Shown here: one piece after another, positions 31,930 to 43,591 of the stretch
Layout of the letters: each line of letters starts with the position of its first letter
Position numbering within the stretch: the first letter of the stretch is position 1
DNA from: Lithodes maja
Lineage: Eukaryota; Arthropoda; Malacostraca; Decapoda; Lithodidae
Reading direction: 5' to 3'
DNA length: 64,000 nucleotides
Assembly (NCBI GenBank): GCA_037953745.1
Contig: JBAKBP010007138.1
Location: 38,941-102,940, forward strand
Program-made: the position numbers and the translations under genes
Notes under the pieces: generated by a model
What the model saw: only the letters and a program-made list of their open reading frames with translations
What the model was told of the DNA's origin: nothing
Database searches by the model: none

Positions 31930-33748
31930 TGTTACGGCTGGATCGGCAATACATATTCGGGATTCTTGATCGTAGGACAGAAATGGCTTATGTGACAACG
32001 ACACGCTCGATTCCAGTCCCAAATACTATATGCTCCAGACAACAAAAGCACCAACGCCCTACAGAGTTATCGTCTATGGTAACGAGGTACCTTAACTCGG
32101 CGAAAGTGTACAACAGGGGTAGGCTATGAGGCTAAACTCCCTCAGACATTTATAGGTTACGTTATTACTAAAGAAATGCAATACTCAAGAAACTACGTTA
32201 ATATTAAGCCTCTAATAATGTAGAATAGAAGCAGGCTAAAGGTATGACAGTGAAATGCTAAATGACAAATGTACACGCCTACTTGAAAGCGCGTGCACTA
32301 GAATAACTGTCCCCTACTAACATGCACTAGCATGTAGCATACAAGATGTTCATGATCCAGTAGATACCTAATAATACACATGGAAGGAACATAAATAGTA
32401 GTCACTTATTATAAGAATGAATCTATACTTTGAATAACTAAAAGGTTGTAGGCAACAGTACTGCGCCGGTAGCCTACTACCGCATAGGCTACTTCGCTTC
32501 TCTCACTCTGTCTCCCCTCTGAGTCCGTATGCGCCCTACGCAACAGAACTCCGGACACAGCAGCAAAACGACAGTGCAGTTAATTGATACATGAAAGTAT
32601 TAATAGTGTTGTCTTGTGTGTGAGTAATGTGTATTGTAAAGTGTTACATACATAAACTTAAAGAGAGCTGCAATGCATAGTAAAATAAAGATATAACCCA
32701 CTCATCATCCCCATGTGTTCTAGCTAGCAGGCCAAGTCACAGGAACAACGAGTCCCAGCACCGAAAGCGAGAACCCAGGAAAAGACTGCAGAGAACACAA
32801 GGACAGATAAATTACGTTACTCTACTATACCGGCACTACGAGCGAGCTGTAGTCTCTGGTACTACACTCGCTCCTGGCTCGGTAGGCAAATCAAGGCTAA
32901 GTCCTCGCCCCTCTATAGACAACTCCTGGGCATGGTCGGGCTCTTACACATGGCACTAGTCTAGTCACAAATTGGATGATGAGCTGGGCATATAACTCGT
33001 GAACATGTAGAACGTTCACCAACTATCCTCATCAAGAAGATCGCTGTTCACATTAACCCCTTAAATCTAATACATGTAAATATATGCTTGTCCTAAGAGT
33101 AATACGAGAGGTGAGTGCTGAAACTCCTTTAGGACCTCAAGGGAAGGTTATGCATTTAAATAGAGAGAAGAATGAAATGAGAGTAATGTCGTCAGAGAGA
33201 AAGAGTGCAACCGTGAGAAGTTGGGAGAGAGGGCAAGGGATGTTAGAATCTCAAAGGTTCTAGGCAACCTGATCATGGAACACACAGCGAGCCTCCAGGC
33301 AATGTGCAGTACGACAACATGGGCAGCCCAGGCAGCATAGGCAGGCGGCCATGGACTACCAACCCTGTCGCGCCTAGCTATAAGCGCAAGGCTGCCAACC
33401 GGTCCATACGTCTGGCAACCACCCCCCCGGCAGCGTGGCGCATTGCTACCCTCTCGCTCTGAAGCCCAACTCACTCTCTCTCTCTGAACTCCCATTGTCT
33501 TATCTATCAACTTCTCTATTGATACTACATATTAAATGGAAGGTCTCGACATGGCTTAAAACAAAACCCACCACTGGTTAGCACATGACGAGACCTTTGC
33601 AGAGATACAAAGAACATAGTTATACGTTGTCACACTCAATATAGGCAGCCAGCACGGTACAGCGGTACAAAGGTACCGCACAGTGGCGGTACAGTGGAGT
33701 ACCAAGGAGTACAATCAGGTTGCGTTGCCACGCACTGGGTGCGTCACA
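31930..33748 (-). repeat. 3' LTR of element E
   Basis: 1819 bp. On the minus strand it starts TGTGACGCACCCAGTGCG and ends CCAGCCGTAACA. The open frames at 31905-32129 and 33148-33510 lie in it and recur in the other LTR. They look non-coding. A TATTTAAATG box on the minus strand (about 33153-33162) may be its TATA element. Confidence 0.95.
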
Positions 33749-33764
33749 GCCCCCCCAAGATTTT
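33749..33764 (-). promoter_or_regulatory. polypurine tract of E
   Basis: On the minus strand AAAATCTTGGGGGGGC directly before the 3' LTR. Confidence 0.75.
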
Positions 33765-34029
33765 AGATAATCGACCTTAGAAGCATTATCAAAATCTGAC
33801 AGGCAACCAACCGACCTGCTACCCTTAGCTGCCACTAATTGCAAAAGGTGCACAACAACTGAAGTGTGAATTATACATAAAACACAATATCGCATGCATC
33901 ATGCTACAACAATAAAGACTTACAAAACTAAAAAAAAAAATTCTCGTTTATTTTATTGTTTTATAATCTTTTTGGACGGCGTTATGATAGCCTAATTTTA
34001 CTCCTGCTCAACCCACACACCGTGCACGA

Positions 34030-37000
34030 CTATCCTGGATCATCAACCCTTGATAGACAATCTGCTATCACGTTCTCACTCCCGGCAATATGCTGAATGT
34101 TGAGATTATACTCTTGGAGCATTAGGGACCACCTGGTCAACCGCATATTCCGATTGTGAAACTGATTTAGGAATTTCAAGGGATGATGGTCCGTATAAAT
34201 CGTCACTACCGGGCCGTAGGCTGGAACATAAACTTCGAAATGTTTGAGCGACAAAACGATAGCAAGAAGCTCCTTCTCTATAGTCGAGTAATTCCTTTGT
34301 GCCGAATTAAACTTGCGAGAAAAGAAGCTCACTGGGTGTTCCAAGCCCTCGGAATCAGTCTGCAGTAACACTGCCCCGGCACCCACACCGCTGGCATCAG
34401 TCGCCAGCTGAAAACTCCTGGAAAAGTCTGGGGCTCTCAAAATCGGATGTGTACACAGCAGGTGCTTGACTAGGTCGAAAGCCCTCTGACACTCCGCAGC
34501 CCAACAGAACTTCACTGACTTCGACAGTAGATCAGTTAACGGTGCTAAGACAGTAGAGTATCCCCGGATGAAGCGCCTATAATAGCCTATCATACCTAGG
34601 AACCGCATGACCTGGCGCTTAGTGGTGGGCCTGGGAAACATATTGATAGCCTGTATCTTGCTCAGGGGGGGGCACACCCGGCCTAACCCGACCACGAAGC
34701 CAAGATACTGCACAGTAGCCTTTACAAACTCGCACTTCCTCAGGTTCACCACCAGCCCAGCATCGTGCAACTTCCCAAACAGGGTCTCTAAGTGCCTTAG
34801 GTGATTTTCAAAATTGTCATCATACACTATCACGTCATCAAGGTAGACCGTGCAGTTAGGGATTTCGTCACAAATATCGTTCATCAGGTTCTGAAACGTG
34901 GCAGGTGCGTTCTTAAGCCCATAAGGCATTACGTTACATTGGTAGGTCTTGCCATCTACCACAAAACCACAAACTTGCTTAGCTCGGTCCGACAGGGGTA
35001 CTTGCCAGTAGCCTTTTACAAGATCAATTTTAGTAAGGTACTTTGCATTCCCTATCTTGTCCACGCTGTCGTCAACTCGAGGCAAAGGGTAAGGGTTGGT
35101 AGTGGTCAAGCCATTTAGCCTACGAAAATCTATGCAGAACCGCACCTTGCCGTCAGGTTTTGGCTGCAACGTGACGGGTGATGTCCACTTCACATAACCT
35201 TCAGTGATCATCCCTCTCTCAACCATGTACTTTAACTCCTCCCGTAAAGCTGGCAACTTTACCGGGGGCACACGGTAGGGCACTGACTTGAAGGGCACAT
35301 TATCACCGACGTCCACGTCGTGCGTTACCTGAGTAGTGAGACCTGGGTGTTCGGCGAAAACAGAGGGGTATGACCTGAACAGGCCTAGGACAGCAGCACC
35401 CTGGTGCTCAGGCAGGTGACTTACAGCTTGCCTAGCCTCTTGTTCAGTATTCCCCGCCCACTGTTCCGCGGAAATGAAACAGTCCCAGCTATCCTCCTCA
35501 GCAGCATGACTGTCCCCACCTCCTTCTCCACCCTGGCCGCTGCAGGCCAGCACAGGGACAGTGAGAGGCTCTGAGGGGCGTCTCACATACTCTTTCATGA
35601 GGTTAACATGACATAACTGATGTTTTTTTCTACGGTCAGGTGTTGCAACGAGATAATCAAGGTCGGACAGTTTCTTAGCCACCACATACGGCCCAATGAA
35701 CTTGGCAGAAAGGGGGTGTCCAGGCAAAGGTAAAAGCAACATTACCTCCTGACCCACCGAAAACTCCCGAAGCTTCACCTTGGCGTCATACTGGTGCTTC
35801 ATGACCGCCTGTGCATTAACCAAGTTATTACCTGCCGCTGCCATGCAACCTATAAGTCTCTCCCGGCTCTCAAGGATATATTTAAGTACAGACCCCGGCT
35901 TCTCTTCGCCCTCCCAGATCTCTTTCACCATACTTAAAGGTCCTCTCACATTATGGCCAAAGACTAGTTGATTTGGACTGAACCCCAGGCTCTCTCCTGG
36001 GACTTCACGTGCAGCGAACAGAACATACGGCAGACCCAAATCCCAATCAGTGTCATGTTCTGCACAGTAACAGCGTAGCATACTCTTCAGGGTCGAGTGC
36101 CACCGCTCCAAGACTCCCTGACTCTCGGGATGGTAGGCTGACGACACTACAGAACATATACCGTGCAACTGAAGGGTTTGCTTGAACAATTTGGATGTAA
36201 AATTGCTCCCCTGGTCTGACTGCACCTCACGTGGAAATCCATAACGGGAACAGAACAATAATAAGTTTTTAACAACTGCCTTTGCCGAGCCGTTTCTCAT
36301 GGGGTATGCGTCCGGGTATCTCGTAGCCACATCCATGATTGTCAACAGGAATTTATTGCCACTACTAGTAGGCGGGAAAGGGCCAACCAAATCTACTACA
36401 ACTTTGCTGAACGGAGGCCCGGTGACAGGTATGGGAAACAAAGGTGCCTTCGGGATTGTCTGGTTAGGCTTCCCCGTTGTCTGGCAGGTCGCACACCCAG
36501 CCACCCATGCACAGACATCAGCCTTGACCCCAGGCCACCAGAAAAACCTGCCCAATGCCGCCAATGTTTTTGTTACCCCCAAATGACCCGCCACCGGCAC
36601 ATCATGCGCCAGACACAATAAGGACTCTCTATACTTATTTGGAACAACCACCTGGTCTACTACCCTCGCACCGCCCTCCCACTTCGATTTGGGGTCTAGA
36701 AATCTGCGGTACAATATCCTGTTGAGCCTAAAGAAATCTCCCGGCTTCGCATCCCCATCTTCCTCCAACTCTATGGCACCATTGCTATAACGAGCTAGGC
36801 TAGCGTCTTGCAGCTGCTGCTCACTAATGTCCCCGGACGTCAATGCATCAAGATGGTTTTGTAATAAGACATTACCCCGGCTAGTAGGCTCTATTGCCTT
36901 AGTGGCTCTCGCTACAGCTCTTGCCTCACGCGAAGTCTTACCCAACTCTGCCTTGTTACACACCATATCTGGGCCAGAGTCAACTCCCGTGTTTATTATA

Positions 37001-39168
37001 GGTCCAAGTACCGAATCACCGAGAAGTGCAGCAGAATCAATGTCCCTTTTCCTGCCCTTAGCAACCTTCTCCTGATCCTTCCTCCACTGTCCCCGAGGTT
37101 GAGTGCTAGGCTGTGCAGGAGCCGCAGAGCGAGATCGGGTTACCACACAGGCCATCTCATCCTGTTGGCACCTCCCAACCCATTCCCGATTCTCACCATC
37201 CACGTCGGCCGCCCTCTTGGCAACGACTAAGGGTGGAGTCCCGGAAGTGGGCACCGCAAAGTCGTTGCCGAGAAGAAGGTCGACGCCCTCAACTGGCAAA
37301 CACTCAACGATCCCTACATCCAGCTCCCTGCACACCTCTCCCACTCTCAACTCCAACCTCACAAGTGGGTATGACCTCGTAGCATTTATACCCTGCACCA
37401 CAACAACTCTGGCCGCATTTATCGGTTTCCCTGTGAAGTTCCTCAACAAAGTTTGCGAAGCCCCCGTATCCCTCAGCAAGTCAACCCTCCGTAGTTCACT
37501 CTCCCAGCTCACAAACCCGTGTCCCCGATGGCTACAGAAAGTGTCCCGGACAGGTGTCGAGCCTTCCGTACGCTTCTTTACCGCGTGTGCCTCAGCTGCT
37601 GACAACCTACCCCGGGCAGTTGCTGCAGCCTTCAGAGACACACCGATACCGTGAACCAATGACACCGGCTTAGCGGGAGTGTTACTAGGGCACTCACGTG
37701 AATAATGGCCTAGCTTCTGACATTTGTAACATTTCACATCCCCAATGGGCTTCTTCCCTTGTGCGGGCGAAGAAGGGGCCTGACCTTTAGTAAACGGGAG
37801 AGGCTTGTGTTTGTAGGTGTTATTAGGTGCAATGCATTTAGTGTGGTTATGTGTGTCATAGGATTTGTTATTATCGAAAACTCTGGTGGGTGGGGTATAG
37901 CGCCCCTTCTGCCCTGACTCAGCCCTCTGAGCGGCACCGCAACCACGAATCAATGATAATCTGAAGTCTGCCATCTTGGCAGCCTCCTCTACTGTCTTGG
38001 GACATTTTTCCTTAATGTTCAGCGTTAGATCGGTTCCAGTACATTTGTAAAACTGTTCCAGATAGAAAAGTTGCTTAATTTCCTCAGCCGACTCTGCGTG
38101 CTCGGACCGAAACCAGTTATTACATGCATCTGTTAAGTCCCGTGCGTGCTCCATAAAACTGACGTCGCTCTTCTTATTCACGCCACGGAACTTCAATCTA
38201 TAAGTTTCGGGTTGCAGTTCGTAGGCCCGGAGCACAGCCTCCTTCACCAGTCCATACACGACACTCTCGTCCAGTGACAGTGCATCGTAGGCTTTCAACC
38301 CCTTACCCACTAGACGTGATGAAACTAATGCTGCCCATTTAACCTCCGGCCAGTCATACTCACGACACTTCTTTTCGAAACGAGCAAAAAACTCAGTCAC
38401 TGCTGTCTCATCAAATGCGGGTACTAACTTAATTAAATGCGAAAGTGAGTCTGTAACCCGGTGCCCACCACCGAGATGACGCCCCGTGGTCTCTACTCTA
38501 GACTTCTCGACATCCATTTCAGCCTGGTACCTGGTTGCATCCTGATTGGCTTGGATTCTAGCAACCTCTATGCGTTCTATACTAGCCTGTTGTATCTGAG
38601 TCTCCTGCAGCTTAATCCGTTCTATACTAGCCTGTTGACTCTCTTGCAACTTAAGCTTAGCTAGTTCTAGCTGAAATAACATCTCAGGAGACAGGCCTGG
38701 GGGGGGAGAGCACAAAATGGGGGATCCACACCGAGACGTGTTTACGGGTAAGCCAGCTTGCCATTGAGAACCCTCCTGCTGCATCGTGCTAAGAATCGCT
38801 GGCTGAGGGCCCAGCTCAGGGGTAGAGTGGAATGGAGGCTTGGAGGGAACCCCCCAAGACCCCACTCCACCCACCGCCCCATCGCCATCACCCAACAAAC
38901 ATGCCACCAAATTCTTCTTGGGCCAACTGTCAGGACAGTCCCGCCCCAAAACCGTGGCTAAACAGCGAAGACCGTAACAATCAATAGCCTGCAGGCGCTG
39001 TTCGGTCAAAGGTGTCTGCAAAAATGCCCGGGCATCCCTCTCTCCACTTATAACACTCCCCTCCCTAAATATCTGTTGTACTTGCTGGTCACTAGGCTGT
39101 ACCGTGTTATCCTCCCCCGTAAATGATGAGTCATTAGACATAGTGCTGGTTATACAATTGCTGTTCAT
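34030..39168 (-). CDS. gag-pol: Gag-Pol polyprotein of element E, 1712 codons
   Basis: One uninterrupted frame from ATG 39168. Order by residue: variable N terminus; coiled-coil-prone 163-225; SCAN-like Gag 241-410; zinc knuckle C480, C483, H488, C493; aspartic protease with DTGA at 567-570; integrase zinc finger H855, H862, C892, C895; integrase core D926, D985, E1021 (35 residues between the last two); RT about 1290-1500 with D1382 and YLDD 1442-1445; RNase H D1591, E1633, D1660, D1703. Integrase lies before RT, the reverse of most Ty3/Gypsy elements and as in Gmr1-like elements. No chromodomain or envelope gene follows. Gag forms particles, protease cuts the polyprotein, RT-RNase H copies the RNA and integrase inserts it. 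A single frame means no ribosomal frameshift sets the Gag:Pol ratio. Confidence 0.95.
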   Translation of the reverse strand: MNSNCITSTMSNDSSFTGEDNTVQPSDQQVQQIFREGSVISGERDARAFLQTPLTEQRLQAIDCYGLRCLATVLGRDCPDSWPKKNLVACLLGDGDGAVGGVGSWGVPSKPPFHSTPELGPQPAILSTMQQEGSQWQAGLPVNTSRCGSPILCSPPPGLSPEMLFQLELAKLKLQESQQASIERIKLQETQIQQASIERIEVARIQANQDATRYQAEMDVEKSRVETTGRHLGGGHRVTDSLSHLIKLVPAFDETAVTEFFARFEKKCREYDWPEVKWAALVSSRLVGKGLKAYDALSLDESVVYGLVKEAVLRAYELQPETYRLKFRGVNKKSDVSFMEHARDLTDACNNWFRSEHAESAEEIKQLFYLEQFYKCTGTDLTLNIKEKCPKTVEEAAKMADFRLSLIRGCGAAQRAESGQKGRYTPPTRVFDNNKSYDTHNHTKCIAPNNTYKHKPLPFTKGQAPSSPAQGKKPIGDVKCYKCQKLGHYSRECPSNTPAKPVSLVHGIGVSLKAAATARGRLSAAEAHAVKKRTEGSTPVRDTFCSHRGHGFVSWESELRRVDLLRDTGASQTLLRNFTGKPINAARVVVVQGINATRSYPLVRLELRVGEVCRELDVGIVECLPVEGVDLLLGNDFAVPTSGTPPLVVAKRAADVDGENREWVGRCQQDEMACVVTRSRSAAPAQPSTQPRGQWRKDQEKVAKGRKRDIDSAALLGDSVLGPIINTGVDSGPDMVCNKAELGKTSREARAVARATKAIEPTSRGNVLLQNHLDALTSGDISEQQLQDASLARYSNGAIELEEDGDAKPGDFFRLNRILYRRFLDPKSKWEGGARVVDQVVVPNKYRESLLCLAHDVPVAGHLGVTKTLAALGRFFWWPGVKADVCAWVAGCATCQTTGKPNQTIPKAPLFPIPVTGPPFSKVVVDLVGPFPPTSSGNKFLLTIMDVATRYPDAYPMRNGSAKAVVKNLLLFCSRYGFPREVQSDQGSNFTSKLFKQTLQLHGICSVVSSAYHPESQGVLERWHSTLKSMLRCYCAEHDTDWDLGLPYVLFAAREVPGESLGFSPNQLVFGHNVRGPLSMVKEIWEGEEKPGSVLKYILESRERLIGCMAAAGNNLVNAQAVMKHQYDAKVKLREFSVGQEVMLLLPLPGHPLSAKFIGPYVVAKKLSDLDYLVATPDRRKKHQLCHVNLMKEYVRRPSEPLTVPVLACSGQGGEGGGDSHAAEEDSWDCFISAEQWAGNTEQEARQAVSHLPEHQGAAVLGLFRSYPSVFAEHPGLTTQVTHDVDVGDNVPFKSVPYRVPPVKLPALREELKYMVERGMITEGYVKWTSPVTLQPKPDGKVRFCIDFRRLNGLTTTNPYPLPRVDDSVDKIGNAKYLTKIDLVKGYWQVPLSDRAKQVCGFVVDGKTYQCNVMPYGLKNAPATFQNLMNDICDEIPNCTVYLDDVIVYDDNFENHLRHLETLFGKLHDAGLVVNLRKCEFVKATVQYLGFVVGLGRVCPPLSKIQAINMFPRPTTKRQVMRFLGMIGYYRRFIRGYSTVLAPLTDLLSKSVKFCWAAECQRAFDLVKHLLCTHPILRAPDFSRSFQLATDASGVGAGAVLLQTDSEGLEHPVSFFSRKFNSAQRNYSTIEKELLAIVLSLKHFEVYVPAYGPVVTIYTDHHPLKFLNQFHNRNMRLTRWSLMLQEYNLNIQHIAGSENVIADCLSRVDDPG

Positions 39169-39391
39169 AAAAAAAAAGAAGTGCTTATTACTAATTGCAG
39201 TCTCGACTCACAAAATGTTAAAGATGCTTGAATGACTCTACTCTAGACACCCCTAACGAAACAATCTGCAAGTCCACCAATACAATAATGACACAATAAA
39301 AATTCCTCCAATATGCAAGAAAATTCTAGCCAGCTCTACTAGGTAGCATAGAATAGTTCTCCAAAAAACATGTGATAGGATACTACTGAAT

Positions 39392-39408
39392 CTTGTGCAA
39401 GGTCGCCA
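39392..39408 (-). promoter_or_regulatory. primer binding site of E
   Basis: On the minus strand TGGCGACCTTGCACAAG starts three bases after the 5' LTR. The first eight bases fit a tRNA-Arg 3' end (GGTCGCCA). Confidence 0.65.
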
Positions 39409-39411
39409 TTT

Positions 39412-41230
39412 TGTTACGGCTGGATCGGCAATACATATTCGGGATTCTTGATCGTAGGACAGAAATGGCTTATGTGACAACGACACGCTCGATTCCAGTC
39501 CCAAATACTATATGCTCCAGACAACAAAAGCACCAACGCCCTACAGAGTTATCGTCTATGGTAACGAGGTACCTTAACTCGGCGAAAGTGTACAACAGGG
39601 GTAGGCTATGAGGCTAAACTCCCTCAGACATTTATAGGTTACGTTATTACTAAAGAAATGCAATACTCAAGAAACTACGTTAATATTAAGCCTCTAATAA
39701 TGTAGAATAGAAGCAGGCTAAAGGTATGACAGTGAAATGCTAAATGACAAATGTACACGCCTACTTGAAAGCGCGTGCACTAGAATAACTGTCCCCTACT
39801 AACATGCACTAGCATGTAGCATACAAGATGTTCATGATCCAGTAGATACCTAATAATACACATGGAAGGAACATAAATAGTAGTCACTTATTATAAGAAT
39901 GAATCTATACTTGGAATAACTAAAAGGTTGCAGGCAACAGTACTGCGCCGGTAGCCTACTACCGCATAGGCTACTTCGCTTCTCTCACTCTGTCTCCCCT
40001 CTGAGTCCGTATGCGCCCTACGCAACAGAACTCCGGACACAGCAGCAAAACGACAGTGCAGTTAATTGATACATGAAAGTATTAATAGTGTTGTCTTGTG
40101 TGTGAGTAATGTGTATTGTAAAGTGTTACATACATAAACTTAAAGAGAGCTGCAATGCATAGTAAAATAAAGATATAACCCACTCATCATCCCCATGTGT
40201 TCTAGCTAGCAGGCCAAGTCACAGGAACAACGAGTCCCAGCACCGAAAGCGAGAACCCAGGAAAAGACTGCAGAGAACACAAGGACAGATAAATTACGTT
40301 ACTCTACTATACCGGCACTACGAGCGAGCTGTAGTCTCTGGTACTACACTCGCTCCTGGCTCGGTAGGCAAATCAAGGCTAAGTCCTCGCCCCTCTACAG
40401 ACAACTCCTGGGCATGGTCGGGCTCTTACACATGGCACTAGTCTAGTCACAAATTGGATGATGAGCTGGGCATATAACTCGTGAACATGTAGAACGTTCA
40501 CCAACTATCCTCATCAAGAAGATCGCTGTTCACATTAACCCCTTAAATCTAATACATGTAAATATATGCTTGTCCTAAGAGTAATACGAGAGGTGAGTGC
40601 TGAAACTCCTTTAGGACCTCAAGGGAAGGTTATGCATTTAAATAGAGAGAAGAATGAAATGAGAGTAATGTCGTCAGAGAGAAAGAGTGCAACCGTGAGA
40701 AGTTGGGAGAGAGGGCAAGGGATGTTAGAATCTCAAAGGTTCTAGGCAACCTGATCATGGAACACACAGCGAGCCTCCAGGCAATGTGCAGTACGACAAC
40801 ATGGGCAGCCCAGGCAGCATAGGCAGGCGGCCATGGACTACCAACCCTGTCGCGCCTAGCTATAAGCGCAAGGCTGCCAACCGGTCCATACGTCTGGCAA
40901 CCACCCCCCCGGCAGCGTGGCGCATTGCTACCCTCTCGCTCTGAAGCCCAACTCACTCTCTCTCTCTGAACTCCCATTGTCTTATCTATCAACTTCTCTA
41001 TTGATACTACATATTAAATGGAAGGTCTCGACATGGCTTAAAACAAAACCCACCACTGGTTAGCACATGACGAGACCTTTGCAGAGATACAAAGAACATA
41101 GTTATACGTTGTCACACTCAATATAGGCAGCCAGCACGGTACAGCGGTACAAAGGTACCGCACAGTGGCGGTACAGTGGAGTACCAAGGAGTACAATCAG
41201 GTTGCGCTGCCACGCACTGGGTGCGTCACA
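39412..41230 (-). repeat. 5' LTR of element E
   Basis: 1819 bp, the same length as the 3' LTR. The differences I noted are single bases near 39912, 39930, 40398 and 41207. The frames at 39393-39611 and 40630-40992 repeat those in the other LTR. Confidence 0.95.
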
Positions 41231-41576
41231 ATACACACTCTCAAACTAACCCCAGTGCTATATTTACCCGGGAGAGCCTGTAAATCCTGCTACTAGGTCA
41301 CAACACTTGTCATAGGCTCTTTATTTACTTATAGCAATGGTACTATACACACTCTCAAACTAACCTCAGTGCTATATTTACCCGGGAGAGCCTGTAAATC
41401 CTGCTAATAGGTCACAACACTTGTCATAGGCTCTTTATTGATTTATAGCAAGGGTACTGTACACACTCTCAAACTAACCACAGTGCTATATTTACCCGGG
41501 AGAGCCTGTAAATCCTGCTACTAGATCACAACACTGGTCATAGGCTCTTTATTGACTTATAGCAAGGGTACTATAC
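41231..41576. repeat. 114 bp tandem array, block 3 (about 3 units)
   Basis: The first four bases (ATAC) are the right target duplication of E and the last four (ATAC) the left one of C. Three units remain between the two insertions. Confidence 0.95.
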
Positions 41577-43375
41577 TGTGACGTTAACCACTCCATTAGA
41601 ACCGCATGGCTTGTCCTACAGTGACTCGCTAGGATCGCCAGGGCAGTGGATGGGGCTACAGTTTATGTATTAGAGTGTGCTTTATTTCATATGAAAGCTC
41701 GTGTCATGGGCAGTCCAGAAAAGCTCTTTGTTTTCACCCATGTCAAGGCTTTATATATTTAATTGTAAAGTATATGTTTTGTCATTAACTAGTAATGATG
41801 GGATCTGGGAGAGAGAGAGAGAGTAGAACAGAGTGAGAGGGAGCGCGCAGTGTTTTTGTCCCACTCGATGACGTCACGGCTGGCTGCCTCGCGGGGGTTG
41901 GTGGAGAGAGGCCTTTGCCATGCTGCAAGCTCTCTTGTTAGTGGCTGGACGACTTGCAACCGCTTTTTTCCCACGCGGCTCGAGCTGGTGCGAGTATATA
42001 TACAGTTCCTCGCCACTCTCTCCCTCAGATCTGGTTTCTAGAACGCACCCATCTTTTTCACTTGCTACCTGTCCCCTGCTCCGTACCTGAGAATCTTTTC
42101 CTCTGCCTACCTCTCTCTTTTTTCATATCTTTCACCACCTTGTTATTAATATTATACCCCCTCTGGTTAACTCTGCAAAATCAGCTTCATGCTGGCCAGT
42201 TGTATTGTGCGTTAAGGTCTGATATAACCCATGTATGTTAGTTGTTAAGATAAGTGGATCACGAAGCATTGGTTGGCATTCATATTGTTTAGTACTGCTC
42301 CTTTAATTATTAGTGTTCTGCTGGATTAGATAATGCTAGACTAGGAGTCTGATATCATAAGGTATTGTTTCCTATGAGTGCTGGCTTTAGTTAAACGCTG
42401 CATGACATACCTGAGAACTGGAGTTGATTGAGTAAATTCTAGTCTGTGTGCCATTGAGAATAGAGCATGCATGAATGAGGGCTTTTTGCCTATACCATTC
42501 TGCACTGTTCTAGTCTCGATTGTTTGTCTTTGAGGTACGCCAGGAGAACGCTTAGTACTTCGGTATTAAGGTTTCTCAAGAGAGCTACCCTTCATTATAA
42601 TGTAATATTTGACGCACAGACTTGAGATTTGCACTAGGCTATGCAGCATGACATGCGCACCAGTATCTCGTATCATTGACTCTAGCTAGACTTTATCAGT
42701 CACAGTAGACATTAAGTATATTAACCTAATTACTCTTTTTATGCATACCCATTTATGATTACACAAGCATTTCGCTGCCTAGTTTGATGTATTGAGACAC
42801 AAACGACTTAGGCTCTTTTTGTTAATAGGAATACTGCATTGTCGTGGCGATTATTATTATTGTTGTAGTGTTTAGGATATTCTTGGCTCCGACGGCATTA
42901 TATATTCTGCCTTTTTGTGTGCATAGCCTGCACGAGCATTGTTCCGCTGCCTGCCTTTTTGGGTTCCATTTCCGATACGAGCATCTTTATAGCATCTAAC
43001 ATTTAAAGAAGATTCCTTGTTAGTGTTGAAGGACTTTAGTGCACTTTCTTTCATGCAGGAGTGCCTGACATTTATTGATTAAAGTAACGTAAGCTGTAAC
43101 TTCTCTTACCACCTTACTTTGCATACCATAACCAAGCACCTTCGGTTATAGGTAGTAATAGGCTGTTTTCACATAACATTAAGCCTAGAGTAGACGCACA
43201 TTTAATGAGAGTTTGATAGCCTATTATTGCATATAGAACTCTGTAGAGTATTTGTGTTCTTTGTTCACTGGGAATATACATCAGAGGTTGGATCTAGCGC
43301 TTTCCGTTGTAGCATTTATGCCATTACTAGTCCAATGAATAAGAGCCCTGATATATTTGAACCCCAGTCGTAACA
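41577..43375 (+). repeat. 5' LTR of element C
   Basis: 1799 bp, a third LTR family, recognisable by TGTGACGTTAACCACTCC. A GAGAGAGAGAGAG tract lies near 41810, and a TATATATAC box at 41995-42003 is the likely TATA element. The 60-95 codon frames within it are shared by all LTRs of the family and appear non-coding. Confidence 0.9.
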
Positions 43376-43377
43376 AA

Positions 43378-43394
43378 TGGCGACCTTGCCAGGA
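43378..43394 (+). promoter_or_regulatory. primer binding site of C
   Basis: TGGCGACCTTGCCAGGA, two bases after the LTR. It matches at 15 of 17 positions the TGGCGACCGTGACAGGA that I recall as the tRNA-Arg site of 412/mdg1 elements, the best match in this window. Confidence 0.7.
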
Positions 43395-43591
43395 TTTGGT
43401 GAACCTACATTTATTAGCAGGGAACATTTGTTGTTTTAGAGAATATTTTGCGGGGATCAGCAAGAATATTTTTTTTTCGCAACATAGTATAGCCCTTGAG
43501 TATTTCCGAGAATTTTTGTGTGTATATTGAGGTATAAGAGTTTGGAGTACTTCTTTTCTGAATATTGTGGTGAGAAATTTTTGTGAGCATC

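Larger units (their letters stand above)
31930..41230 (-). mobile_element. LTR retrotransposon E, intact (Ty3/Gypsy, Gmr1-like order)
   Basis: 9301 bp with two 1819 bp LTRs that differ at only about four positions by eye, a single complete Gag-Pol, a primer site and a polypurine tract. The 4 bp ATAC before 31930 and after 41230 is the target duplication, and removing the element restores the 114 bp unit (ACTATACACACTC). Everything needed for autonomous movement appears present, so this is the likely source of enzymes for A, C and D. Confidence 0.95.

Noticed and set aside
33148..33510. 120-codon minus-strand frame, repeated at 40630-40992
   Set aside because: It lies within the LTR of E in both copies, does not stay open in the related LTR of B (only 67 codons at 17043-17246), and has no recognisable domain.
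37103..37654. 183-codon plus-strand frame
   Set aside because: It is antisense to the Gag/protease part of element E, and equivalents opposite C and D follow the same codon pattern.
34030..39168. Envelope gene or infectious retrovirus
   Set aside because: No frame follows RNase H before the polypurine tract (only 266 bp), so no envelope is encoded.
41231..41576. A separate repeat family between E and C
   Set aside because: It is three units of the same 114 bp array, left between two insertions.
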